Positions 45,892-57,117 of a DNA stretch of 64,000 nt are shown piece by piece. The notes under the pieces were generated by a model. It searched no databases. It was not told the origin of the DNA and saw nothing but the letters and a program-made list of their open reading frames with translations. A program made the position numbers and the translations under genes. The stretch is taken from NCBI GenBank assembly GCA_047967505.1, contig CM106538.1; one strand, written 5' to 3'. The DNA comes from Dipteris shenzhenensis (lineage: Eukaryota; Polypodiophyta; Polypodiopsida; Gleicheniales). Position 1 is the first letter of the stretch; each line of letters begins with the position of its first letter.

Positions 45892-48887
45892 TTACACATT
45901 CCATCTGTTGAGTGTCGCTAGGGATATCAAGAACCGTATGGAATCCATCTTTGCTACTGGAGCATAAGTCTCATCATAGTCCTGGCCATATTGTTGTGCA
46001 AATCCTTTTGCAACTAATCTAGCTTTGTATCTTTGAATATTTCCATTTGGATTGTACTTCACTTTGTATACCCATTTGTTTGCTATGGCCTTCTTTCCTA
46101 GTGGAAGGTCGCATAATTCCCAAGTATTATTGTTATACAAAGGATCCGTTTCTTCATTCATAGCAGTTTGCCATTCTGGCTTGTCTACTGCATCTTCAAA
46201 GTACACTAGCTCTTCTGTAGCCATGATGGTAGTCATAAGAGCATAGTTGGTGGTTTTAACTTGAATTGCTTTACCTTTTTGAACATATGTCAATTTGGCT
46301 AGAGGTCTGCTTTCCCTACTAGATCGTCTGAGCTATTGTGGCTTTACTTAGGGTGTTATTGGCAATTCTTGCTCTTCTTCATCAACCTGTTCTGTAGATG
46401 ACTGTGAAGTTGGTGCTTTTATCTCCTGTGTAGCTGAGGTTTTCCATTCTAATTCCTCATCAAAGATTACATCTCTGGAGATAATGACCTTGCAGTTGAT
46501 GGGATCATACAATTTGTATGCTTTGCTTTCTTCATTGTACCCAACCATGATGCATTTGCATGGCTTCGCATCCAATTTCTTGCGATGATCATCATGTATG
46601 TGGGCATATGCTATGCAACCAAATATGCAGAGATGCCCAATGTGTGGCTTGTATCCAGTGAATGCTTCATAAGGAGTCATACCTTGTATCAGTTTGTGGT
46701 AGGAAGCCGATTAAGCAAATAGTTTGCAGTGGCTATTGCTTCTGCCCAATTCTAATTTGGAAGATGCTTTTCACTAAGCATTTCTCTAGCACTGTGTCTG
46801 CTAAAGTCCCATTCTTCCTTTTAGCTCTTGCATTCTATTGAGGAGTATCTGCACATGTGAATTGTCTTCAAATGCCATGATTTTTGCAAAAGTTCATGAA
46901 TGCTGAAGACATGTATTCATCTCCTCTATCTAATCTCATGACCTTGATCTTTCTGCTTGTCTAGTTTTCTACCATGGCTTTGAATTCTTGAAATCTGGAA
47001 AACGCTTCAGATTTCTCTTTCAGAAAGTAGACCCAACAATATCTACTGTAGTCATCGATGAAAGTCTAGTAAAGTGAACCATTGATGCTGCGGGTCTAGG
47101 CATAACCCCATACGTTTGTATGTATCAAATCAAGAATACCTCGTGCACGAGAGGTACTTTTGCCAAAGTTGGTTCGCTTTTGTTTGCCGAAGCAGCATGC
47201 TTCGCAAACCTTTCCAAGAAACTGTAGCTTCGGAATCCCAATTGCCATATTCTGATTCCTAAGATCTAACAAGTACTTGAAGTTGACATGACCACATCTC
47301 TTGTGCCATTTTGCAGATAGTGGCATCTGTTGCGGTTGAGCTGACATGGCATGCTTATCTAGTACTGTAGCTAGCATTCTATATAGGCGTCCTTCCTTGA
47401 CAACTTTTGCTACTGGCTGACACTCGGCTGACATCTTTTGGATTTGTCTCTCATAGTGCATTCATCACTGTTGAAGATGACTTTGTAATTGTGTTTTGTC
47501 ATTTGACCTACTGACAAAAGGTTCTTGCTGAGCTTCGGAACATAGAGCACATCTTTCACTAATCCTTTGACCTACTGACAAAAGGTTCTTGCTGAGCTTC
47601 GGAACATAGAGCACATCTTTCACTAATCCTTTTGTACTAGTGAAATTGTTCATAGGGATAATGCCTATCCCTTGAACTAGATTCGGTGTATTGTCTACTG
47701 TGTAGATGACATTTTTCTTTCCTTCTAATGGCTTCATTTCTGTGAACCATTCCTGATAATTTGTCATGTGAGATGATGCACTGTTGTCGATATACCAAGG
47801 ATCATGTTCCACTTGGTCGACTTGATAGCTGAAATCCTTTTTGGGATTGAAATTAGTGTCTGGGTACATTATATTAGTCTGATGCATTTCCTTGCTTGCA
47901 AGAAACATATTTCCATGTTCATTTGCAAAATGACTATGACTAGAATGTCCACCACGATGATTTCCTCTGCCTCGAGAATTCCCTCGATTACTACTGGACT
48001 GACCACCTTGGTCGTAGTGCTTCTTGTGGCAATCTCTTTCATAGTGTCCAAACTTGTGACAGTAGTTGCACTGAATGTTTGACCCATTGGTGGATGCATT
48101 CCCTCATTCTTGAAATCTTCCTTGGTTGGAATGATTTCCTCTTTGCTGATTCTGATGTTGCTAATGCTGATGCTGATGCTGACTTTGATTTTGTAGATGA
48201 TAATGACCACTTTTTTTATATGATCTACCTCTACCTCTACCTTTGTGTCTGAAGCTGTGAATGCCTGATCATTAGAATGACCTTTACATGCTTGAATTGA
48301 CTGCATCCTGAGTTCTTCACCAAGTAGGACTGACTGAAGTCCTTCCAGTGTCAGAATTTGCCGTTGTATGGCAATACTCTAGACCAGATTCTCATATCCC
48401 TCTCCTAGTCCATTCAGAATGACTTGAACCATTTTTGCGGGGTTCATTGTCTCTCTTGCTACTGCAAGTTGATTGTTGTATTCTTTTATGCAGAGTACAT
48501 AAGCATGACCGGTTTTGTTGTTGCAAAAACTCTGGTTGATTTGGTCTCTTAGTGTGAGAATCCTGAATGTGTTCTTGGACTCGTAGAGAGCTGCGAACAT
48601 ATCCCATGCTTCTTTCAATGTCTTGACTGTGTTGAGCCATCCTAGCATGACATCTTGCACTTCTGGTTGATCAGGTGATAGGCGTACTTGTCTTTCTTAT
48701 CCCATTCTGCGCGATGGTAGGATCTGCTACTGGTACGAAAACTATTTGTGTAGCTATAGATCCAATTGTAGATCCCGCTGCTGGTGCTATGACAATAGAT
48801 GGAGTAGAGCTACTTGTGGCTGGATCAGCCAATGGTCTAGGAGTAGACCATCGACATACTCCCATTTGTCCTGAAGTACAAGAATGG
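45892..48887 (-). mobile_element. LTR-less Copia fragment (copy 3)
   Basis: On the - strand it covers gag (from about 48,865), zinc knuckle, protease, integrase and the first part of RT, closely matching copy 2. It stops in RT at 45,892 (TLNRWNV) and near the gag start at 48,887. Neither LTR, primer site nor target duplication is present. A 64-bp tandem duplication (47,502-47,565 and 47,566-47,629) breaks the frame. It shares with copies 1 and 2 the TGA before the knuckle, Asn in LIHTNVWG and Lys in NARAKRKNGT. Confidence 0.85.
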
Positions 48888-49409
48888 TCTCACACGTTTC
48901 TCATCGTGTCCTGTATTTCAGACAGGTCGTATCCTGTCAACGCCGTATTGGGTTTGTCTGGTCCCTAGCCTATCTTGTGGGTCGGCGAAAAAGCTGAGCG
49001 TCGGAAGTGCCAAAGATTATAGACGATTGGGAATTGATCCAACAACATTTATACGCTCTCACTACCACAACATAATTAACATTGTATTTATAATCACATG
49101 TTATTATAAGCATCTTTTCCGGTGTTGCTACCACTGGAAAAGAGCTTAGGGGCCACTTAGGTGATGGGTATACATAAAGTTGGAGAAAGACAATACCTCC
49201 TATTCATGCATATGATCATCTTAAAGTTCTAATCATTTAGTCAGCACCCACCTAATTATTTTGACCTATTAAAGGATTTTAGGGTCATAGTACCCATTAA
49301 AGGATTTTAGGGTGCACTATGACTCGTGAAGTAATTGTAAGTTGTCTTCCTTTTAAAAGAATTACAATCATGCTTATGAACTCTTTGAGTTTAGTGGGAC
49401 ACCTTGCAT
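48888..49409. repeat. Copy of the terpene synthase upstream repeat (units B and A)
   Basis: CACACGTTTCTCATCGTGTC, TCTTGTGGGTCGGCGAAAAA and GATTGGGAATTGATCCAACA (unit B), then GATGGGTATACATAAAGTTG and TGACTCGTGAAGTAATTGTA (unit A), recur at 54,700-55,330 and 57,118-58,090. The block joins Copia copy 3 on its left and repeat R copy 2 on its right. Confidence 0.85.
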
Positions 49410-50740
49410 TGATTTCTCATCGGCAGTAGAGTCGAGCATATAGTTACATGCATTCAAATCTATACATGTATATACCTTCTAGCGTGCACTACCTTCAGTG
49501 CACTGATCGCAACCAATAGCGATAGGCAAGGATTGATCTACAAACAATCGCATCTGCTTTTTTATCACTAGGTATCAATGTTTGCTTTGCTGCCTATAGC
49601 TTTCCAAAGTTGCAAGAAAACACATAAACATGTTATGGATTGAGCCACCATTAAAGAATGGACTGATAATCCATAACTCCTCATCATCAGAATGTCCTTG
49701 ACACATGCCTCTGTGCGCCACTCGTGCGCCATTGACATGGCTAGCTCCATCTTCAACATGGCATATGCATCAATAGTATCGTGTTTACTTCTTTTTCCTT
49801 CATATGAAGAGCCTATTGATTTTAGACTTGAAACACCAACAATTGATACTCAGTGCACCCTTCCTTCCACTCTCGATCCCAATTTCTTAAGGACCATTAT
49901 TGCACGACGTAGAAAGTTCACATCATATTTGCACTTGGAAACATATTGAGTGCACATTTGCATTGATGTCCTAGCTTGGGCAACACCTCGGGGGGGTCAC
50001 TATGTATAAACCCTATATATCACGTGCGTTCAAGGCCTATATTTAAAATCCCTTATCTGTAAATTTTTTCATTAATAAAACGTACCCCTTTTCTATACAA
50101 ATCTGTAAATTTTTTCCAAAACTATTTTAAATAGTCCCTTATGTATATTTATTTCTGTAAATTTTAGGAATAAAAAATATCCTTCTTTTGAACTCACGTG
50201 ATAGGGTTACATATGATGAGTGACCCCCACGAGGGCAACACCTACATTAATCTCTTCTTTTGCCTCATTCATGGAGGCCACAAGGTGTGTGCCAACTACT
50301 CCTTTCTCTCTCATGTTTTTTAGGCAATGGAAGCTTGCATTTTGGACCACTTAGTTGCACAAGAACGAGCTTTGCCTCTCCATCCAATGATAACTCAAAA
50401 TCTTGATGGGATCTCAACAATTCTAGTTGGCACAACACATCACCAAGCATTCTAGTTTAATTACTTCATGCACGTCATGCTTGGGCACTACTCTACAAGC
50501 TACGTGAAACCAAGTTGTGACATGACAAACTCGCATTTTTATCTCTCCTCAATTCCAGCAAGATGTTAGCTGCCATGATGAATAGCTAGACAATGCTATG
50601 ATTGTATCGCTCTCATCAATTTAGGCGAGATGTTGGGTTCCATGATGAAAAGCTAGACAGTGCTATGATTGATCTAGAAAACACAATTCATTACTTGCAT
50701 TCAAAAGAAGATCCAATGATCTATAAGCAATTACAACAGA
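49410..50740. repeat. Local repeat R, copy 2
   Basis: Matches 44,800-45,891 over its length apart from small indels and the 247-bp MITE at 49,987-50,233. It extends past the point where copy 1 is cut by Copia copy 3 (ATAAGCAATTACAACAGACA). Confidence 0.85.
49987..50233. mobile_element. 247-bp MITE with perfect 8-bp duplication (family M, copy 2)
   Basis: Flanked by GGCAACAC (49,979-49,986 and 50,234-50,241). The ends are CTCGGGGGGGTCAC and the complement CTCGTGGGGGTCAC. The empty site is visible in repeat R copy 1 near 45,402. It is in the opposite orientation to the copy at 1962. Confidence 0.95.
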
Positions 50741-50983
50741 CATATGGCAATGACAAATGTACAAATTCAACCAACTATCCTTGATGCAGCATGTAAGATT
50801 GAAAACCCTCTATTGTCACATAAATATGATGCTTCATAAACTACATCAGGTAATATCCTACTCTATTACTACGCATTTGTGAATCTAAAACTATAAACAT
50901 ATAACAATAACACAAAGCCAAGATGATCTCGATCAGCTTTGCCAATCACAAATTCAACTGCTGGGAAAGGTTGAAATTGAGGT

Positions 50984-51650
50984 CACTACAAGACACGGGC
51001 CACTTTTTGACGCCGATACTGATGCTAAATACAAAGAAAAGAAAACTTAACCAGTGAAAAGTGTTGGAATGTCTGTCGGTGTCTACATCACAAAGAAAGT
51101 GTTGATATAGTCATCGGTATGGGCATCAGTAAGTGAATGTTTCCAGTGTCAGTATGGGCATCGGTATGAACATTGGTATCTATTGACACTAGAGTGTCAG
51201 TATATGCCAACATTCTAACAGAATTTAAAAAAAATTATGGGGTAGGATGGGGCTTGTTTCAGTCACATCCTGCCCCACAAAAATATTTTTCATTATAAAT
51301 GTTACAAAAGAGGTCTACAAAATTACATTACAATGTTACAAAAAGGGTATGCAAAATGGCAAAAGTGCTGAGGTTGAAAATGGCAAATCTGCCACATTAA
51401 TGCACTACAAAATTGCAAAAGTGCCGAAGTGGAAAATGGCAAATCTACTAAAATAATGCCCTATAAAATGGCAAAAGTGCCAAGATACAAAACGACAAAA
51501 TGTCCTATCCTACTGCTCCTCCTCCTCCTCCAACTCTCCTCATCCTCCTCACCCTCCTTGTCCTCCTTGCCCTCCTCGTCTATAGCCTCTCTGTGTAGGC
51601 CTGATCCACCTCCTCTTCTATGAGCCTCTCTACTTCGTCTTAAGATCTAG
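50984..51650 (+). mobile_element. End fragment of a canonical CACTA element
   Basis: CACTACAAGACACGGGCCAC at 50,984 is a textbook plant CACTA terminus. It is followed by subterminal repeats of CATCGGTATG/GTCAGTATGG type to about 51,200. From about 51,350 there are short repeats built on AAAATGGCAAAAGTGCC, then a CTCCTC-rich block whose - strand would encode an acidic Glu/Asp-rich tail. No matching right end was found, so only a fragment is certain. Confidence 0.6.
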
Positions 51651-53418
51651 TCTCCAAGTCTAGGTCTCTATATGGGTCAAAGTTTCCTTCCTAAGAACGA
51701 AACAAGTTAGGAAATAAGATAAGAGCATCGATTGTAAGACAACGATGTGGATTAGGGTATACTCACATGATGCTTTGCCACCTTTTGCCAATTGATTCTA
51801 TATCCTTCTTGACCTTATGTACTCATCGTCATCTGGAAGCCTACCAATCATAGATTTATGTGGATCCAAATTCAAGGAGTTAGATATGAATAACAAAACA
51901 TTTGAATGATTGAACATAGTAGATATTCAGTAGAAGATAAATATATACTTACATAAAACCCCTTTTGTTGATCACACATGCTATATTACATATTTCTTAG
52001 TGCCCCCCCCCCCCCGTGGGGCTTCACATGCAACATAACTCTTGAAATGATTAAACAATCTCATTCAAAAAGTTAATTTCTTTTTTTTAAATCTCACATT
52101 CGAGTTTGGAATGTGTGTTATTGCTTGGAGACCAAGTTTTTCAAATTATGTTAGGCACTACATAAGTTATGGGTCAGGCAAGTTACCCATATGCAATAAT
52201 ATACTTCACAAAAAATGGCTACATGACCTAATCATGCATTGGCTTCATACATCCCCACATCTTACTTGGATATCTCTTAGATACAATCTCAAAAGGCATA
52301 TAGAAAGTAGGAGCTACAATCGATAGGTTTTTTTCTCCTCATATGATTTGTGACTATCTTGAATTTATATTATGGATTAAGATTCAAATATTAGATGACA
52401 TTGCATAATTATCCATGTACCAACAAGCGTGTACATATGTTATAAAGGTAAGTGTGCCTAAGTGGCACTCTTGCTTATGTGGTAGGATTGCCTGTGTTAG
52501 TGATGGTGTGGCATTGTGCAACAGAGTACTATTGAGGCACATGTAGCAACAATGTGGCTATATGCCAATTGTTATCTTATCTTGAGTTTTGCTTTATGCC
52601 TATGGCAGCTTGCTTTATGTACAACATCTATGTGAAGCTCTATCATCACACTACCTATGTGTGCTTGTCTCTGTGTCTCATGTTGTTGTGTTGTTTACTT
52701 CTTTAGCTTGTCTATAGTGGCATGTTGTTCACCATGTAGAAACAAAGCTTTTAAGGGACATTTTAGCTATTCTATTCTATATTCTGGAAAGGTGCATTGT
52801 AAAAAATGATGTCTTGGCTTTCAAAGGTTGAAGCTATGAATTGTTCTTTTGAGGAAAAAGCCACAGCTTTTAAAGATAGAAGTAACACTTAAAGGAACTC
52901 TGCATTTATTATATTATGTATCATATTATCTAAAATTCGAATGCCATGCTTTTCATGCAATAAGGTAGGAATGGGCTCTTATTAAAGAACTTTTTCTTTC
53001 ATAAGAAAGCAAAGTAAGAGCAAGGTTTTATTATGGAAAAACTTTAATTGGCTTATGTGCCACCAATAGAACTATCTATAAGGTCAAAACTTGTTGATTC
53101 AAAACACTAAGGGAACATTTTAATTTAGTGGCTTTACTTTCCATATATATTGTACCACATATAAAGGAGGTTTTGGAAGATAACAAGTCCCAAGAGGCAT
53201 ACATTGTGACCTTATGATAGATATAGTACATGACCTTACATGTGATAACTATGTAAGCATAAACTGATTGATGCCTTTAAATAAAAAATATTTGAGAGGC
53301 AAACTTTCAAATCAAGATTTTAGATCGATGTGTAGACATGACCTTACATATGTAGTCGTGAGAAGTGATTGATGCCTTGATTACAAACGATATTTAAGAG
53401 GCTAACTATTCTTTTGCA
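51651..53418. other. Intergenic sequence downstream of the terpene synthase
   Basis: AT-rich sequence with a poly-C run of 14 at about 52,002 and no convincing gene. A short - strand stretch near 51,790-51,860 reads SMIGRLPDDDEYIRS and may belong to the CACTA fragment. The 3' UTR of the terpene synthase should lie at the right edge. Confidence 0.35.
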
Positions 53419-54441
53419 TCAGTGTGTAGATAGATCTGCATATCGAGCACTCAAAGAGTACCAGTAAAGTGTTCCGGCCAGCCAATTGCCCACACCTTCG
53501 AGATAGCCTTGCAGCCCAGTTTTATCCATCAGGCTTGTCTTCCTTATCTCGTTCACCAGCCTCACACACTCCTCGTCTTTGACTTTGATTAGCTCGCACA
53601 CTTCCGAAACAATCCCCGACAAGTCGACAGGACTGCATGTGGATTTGGATTTTGAATAGTCCAAATACATCACTGTAATAAGATTGAAATAATCGCCTTC
53701 AAGATACTCCTTTTTGAACGACACCAGATCGTTCACCCAGCAGAGATTGTCGGTTGTGGCGTCCTGCAGTTTGCAAATGAGTGGATTCGTGTATGTTTCT
53801 TCATCAAGCTCTACGCCCAGCGTGTACTCCATCAGTATGGAGGCCGGATACCACCCATAAGTGCATCGACGTATTTCAATGAAAGTGTTTAGATCAGGAA
53901 CAGTCTGTGTTTGTCGATAGATAACCTGGCTCCTATTCGCGTCGAGGAACGCCTTAAAGAATCCGATAAAGCGACCCTGCTGCGTCTTCGGCATCTCTTC
54001 GCAGATCTCGTTCCACCAATCAGCGGCAGTTTCGGTTATCACGCGCGCCACGTGAGAAGAGGATGAGTTACTGGTGACTTTGCCTTCTAAGACACCTATA
54101 ATTGATTGAAAAATCTCATCAGCCGCAGCCGAGTTGGCTCCCATTTCCTTGGGATCGTCAAGGAAGTTATCCAACAAGAACATCCAGGCGACGTGCTTGA
54201 CTATGGGTACCATCCGTTTGCTAATACCATTGGCACAGGCCAGGCACGCAAAGAGATGAAACCTGGACTCAACAAGGAGTTTGTCGGTAAAGCCGGATTT
54301 CGCAAGGTTCTTGAAGCGGGATACGACCCAGGAATCACAAATGGATTTGAGTTGAAGACAATCGGGGTGATTGTTCCAGGGAAAGGAGCATTGGGGATGG
54401 GGAATAGTTATATTTTGGACATTGGAAGGCAAGTTCTCCAT
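53419..54441 (-). CDS. Microbial-type terpene synthase-like protein (MTPSL)
   Basis: A single open frame of 340 codons. The start at 54,441 (MENLPSNVQNITIPHPQCSF) is chosen because the in-frame extension to 54,567 lies in the leader and promoter and reads as low-grade sequence. Class I terpene synthase motifs are all present: the Asp-rich box at residues 91-99 (DNFLDDPKE, a DDxxE form), the diphosphate-sensing Arg at about 191-192, the NSE box NDLVSFKKE at 237-245 and the C-terminal RY pair at 333-334. It would ionise a prenyl diphosphate (farnesyl or geranyl diphosphate) with Mg2+ to make mono- or sesquiterpenes. There is no N-terminal plant beta domain and no clear plastid transit peptide, so it probably acts in the cytosol. 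The length fits the MTPSL class. The absence of introns is notable. It appears fully intact. Confidence 0.93.
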   Translation of the reverse strand: MENLPSNVQNITIPHPQCSFPWNNHPDCLQLKSICDSWVVSRFKNLAKSGFTDKLLVESRFHLFACLACANGISKRMVPIVKHVAWMFLLDNFLDDPKEMGANSAAADEIFQSIIGVLEGKVTSNSSSSHVARVITETAADWWNEICEEMPKTQQGRFIGFFKAFLDANRSQVIYRQTQTVPDLNTFIEIRRCTYGWYPASILMEYTLGVELDEETYTNPLICKLQDATTDNLCWVNDLVSFKKEYLEGDYFNLITVMYLDYSKSKSTCSPVDLSGIVSEVCELIKVKDEECVRLVNEIRKTSLMDKTGLQGYLEGVGNWLAGTLYWYSLSARYADLSTH

Positions 54442-54760
54442 GGAGGAAGATAGAATGAAGATAGAATGAAGACAGACAGATCGAAGGGGATAGAGCGGGA
54501 GTCGGTATGCGGGTAAGTCGAGAAGAAGAAGATCGGTAATAAATAGAGCCCGACGGAGTAAGATCAACGCACACGTTTATCAGACCTGAGACATCATCGT
54601 GTCCTATATTTCAGACCTGAGACAGGTCCTATCCCATCAACGCCGTATCGGGTTTGTGTCACGGTAATAAATAGAGCCCGACGGAGTAAGATCAACGCAC
54701 ACGTTTATCATCGTGTCCACTGTCCTGTATTTCAGACAGGTCGTGCTGATCGCACGTGAG
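54442..54760 (-). promoter_or_regulatory. Duplicated promoter region of the terpene synthase
   Basis: On the - strand the TATA-like CTCTATTTATTACCG and the preceding sequence occur twice: 54,534-54,582 and 54,662-54,710 are near-identical on the + strand (CGGTAATAAATAGAGCCCGA through CACACGTTTATCA). The proximal copy lies about 100 bp before the start codon, with a TCTTC-rich leader between. A CCTGAGACAGGT-type short repeat is also present between the copies. Confidence 0.6.
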
Positions 54761-55331
54761 CTTTGGGGTTTGTCTGGTCCCTAGGGCCTAGCCTATTTTG
54801 TGGGTCGGCGAAAAAGCTGAGCGTCGGAAGTGCAAAAGATTATAGACGATTGGGAATTGATCCAACAACATTTATACGCTCTCACTACCACAACATAATT
54901 AACATCGTATTTATAATCACATGTTATAAGTATCTTTCCCGGTGTTCCCGCCACTGGAAAAGACCCCGGTCCCCCACATCCGCTACGGACAAAGCGGAAA
55001 CCTCTAAATCTATCATAAAGCCACGCTTCCTACTTAGGTGATGGGTATACATAAAGTTGGAGGAAGACAATACCTCCTTTTCATGCCTATGATCATCTTA
55101 AAGTTCTATTCATTTAGTGGGGCACCCACCTAATTATTTTGACCTATTAAAGGATTTTAGGGTTCACTATGACTCGTGAAGTAATTGTAAGTTGTCTTCC
55201 TTTTAAAAGAATTACAATCATGCTTATGAACTCTTTGAGTTTAGTGGGACACCTTAATCTTATGTACAATGAAGCCTACATTGAACGAAACTTGTGTATT
55301 AATCAAGCCTTAAATGCAAGCTTTAAAATCA
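54725..55331. repeat. Terpene synthase upstream repeat, units B and A
   Basis: Unit B (GTCGGCGAAAAAGCTGAGCG and following) runs to about 54,960. Unit A starts at about 54,968 (CCCCCACATCCGCTACGGAC) and runs to about 55,331 (ATGCAAGCTTTAAAAT). Unit A recurs at 55,981-56,340 and 57,324-58,090. Confidence 0.88.
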
Positions 55332-55980
55332 AGCCATCGCAGGCAGTCGGCAGCATCTTCCTGAACCAAATGCTCACGAGTCAGTGGGAGTAGGCTTTCT
55401 CTTCACAGAACTTGTAAACTCATTATATTTATATCCTTAGGTAATACAAGAATCCATGGCCGACTCCTCACTTCTGAGTCGGATAGCCCACTGCCCGACT
55501 GGCCTTTTCTTGGAGCTTGTGGTGTAGTAGAAGGCTGAGGCTAGCCTCTGGCCAGTGGCGGGAAAGAATTGCAGATGGATCATGGAAGTTGAGAGACTGA
55601 GCACTTAGCAGGGCTGAGGGAGACAGTAGACTCAAGACTCGTCGAGAGGCTAGAGTGAGCAGGCTGTAGCCAGCTCGAGAGAGATCTGGAAATTTCTGGA
55701 TTCTGAGAGAGAGACTCTGCCCGCCCCCCAAGATTTGAGAAGTCTACTTCAAAAACTTCAAACTGCATTCTACAGACTACTATGCATAATGTATATATAT
55801 TATATACTATACTATAGTTTGTAGTATATACTTGAAGCTTTGGAGATAGGCCTGAGCTTCAAAATGAAGCTTATACGAAGATGCCAGGCTTCAGGAATGC
55901 TGCGTAGCTAAATTTTCTGAGAGTCATTTGAAGCCCAAAATGCCAATGAAGCTCAATCTGCGCAGCAAATTTAAGCACTG
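55332..55980. other. Unique 650-bp segment between two copies of unit A
   Basis: It starts CAAGCCATCGCAGGCAGTCG and ends AAATTTAAGCACTGA, with no gene recognised. It contains the short inverted pair CCGACTC/GAGTCGG near 55,465-55,480 and a TATATAT-rich stretch at 55,790. It may be an insertion or a partial LTR, but no target duplication is evident. Confidence 0.4.
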
Positions 55981-56790
55981 ACCCCCACATCCGCTACGGA
56001 CAAAGCGGAAACCTCTAAATCTATCATAAAGCCACGCTTCCTACTTAGGTGATGGGTATACATAAAGTTGGAGGAAGACAATACCTCCTTTTCATGCCTA
56101 TGATCATCTTAAAGTTCTATTCATTTAGTGGGGCACCCACCTAATTATTTTGACCTATTAAAGGATTTTAGGGTTCACTATGACTCGTGAAGTAATTGTA
56201 AGTTGTCTTCCTTTTAAAAGAATTACAATCATGCTTATGAACTCTTTGAGTTTAGTGGGACACCTTAATCTTATGTACAATGAAGCCTACATTGAACGAA
56301 ACTTGTGTATTAATCAAGCCTTAAATGCAAGCTTTAAAATACCATCAAAGGAATTATAGGTCCCTCAAAGATAAAAACCTATAAAAAATTGTTCATTGGA
56401 GAAAAACTAAATAGTTTCTAAAACATGAATCAATGAGGCATATTGTGTCTTTGTTTTAAAAGAATTACAATCATGTCGGTAATCCTTTAATTTTAATAGG
56501 AGACCATGACCTTATCTGTGTTATAAAAAAGTCAGATTATAAAATAGTGTGAAAATTAGGCCGTTAAAGGAATAGGTCCCTTGGACCACCATCTTATAAA
56601 ATAGTGTGAAAATTAGGCGGTCAAAGGAAGGTCCCTTGGATATAAAAATCAATAATATAAGATCACCATCTTATATATGTGTCAAAAAATTTAAAGCCAC
56701 ATTATAAAATTAGGCCATCAAAGGAATAGGCTCCTTAGAGAAAAAATACAATATAAAATTTGATTGATTAGATGAGATGTTGAATGTTGT
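55981..56790. repeat. Unit A (second copy) followed by unit C
   Basis: 55,981-56,340 repeats unit A almost exactly. From 56,339 unit C (ACCATCAAAGGAATTATAGG through GATGAGATGTTGAATGTTGT) continues to about 56,790 and recurs at 58,096-58,550. An internal 60-bp duplication (TTATAAAATAGTGTGAAAAT) is found in both. Confidence 0.88.
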
Positions 56791-57117
56791 CCTAGTGTCC
56801 ACACAAGGAGTTCTGGCATGGGAGCCTACAACACTTGTACTTCCATCGTAGTGTGTGCTTATAGACTCTACTTCACTTACACCTTAACTTTTTCAAATTG
56901 ATCTTCTTTGGATTTTTCTAGAAGATTATAACTTCTTTGTCAAGATGCGAGCTACTACAACAGCTCTTGGGGCCACATAATGCTGAATGCTCTTTCTTGA
57001 GTCGCCAAGAAAGTGACCCCTTATGCGAGGTGCTCCCCCTAATTTTTGTGTTCCACAATACTTGAATTTCCACTCAATGTAGACACGAACATTAACGAGA
57101 CAGGATCCCATTCTGTA

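Noticed and set aside
54106-54453. 115-residue frame on the + strand opposite the terpene synthase
   Set aside because: It is the shadow of the synthase gene; the - strand frame has all the catalytic motifs.
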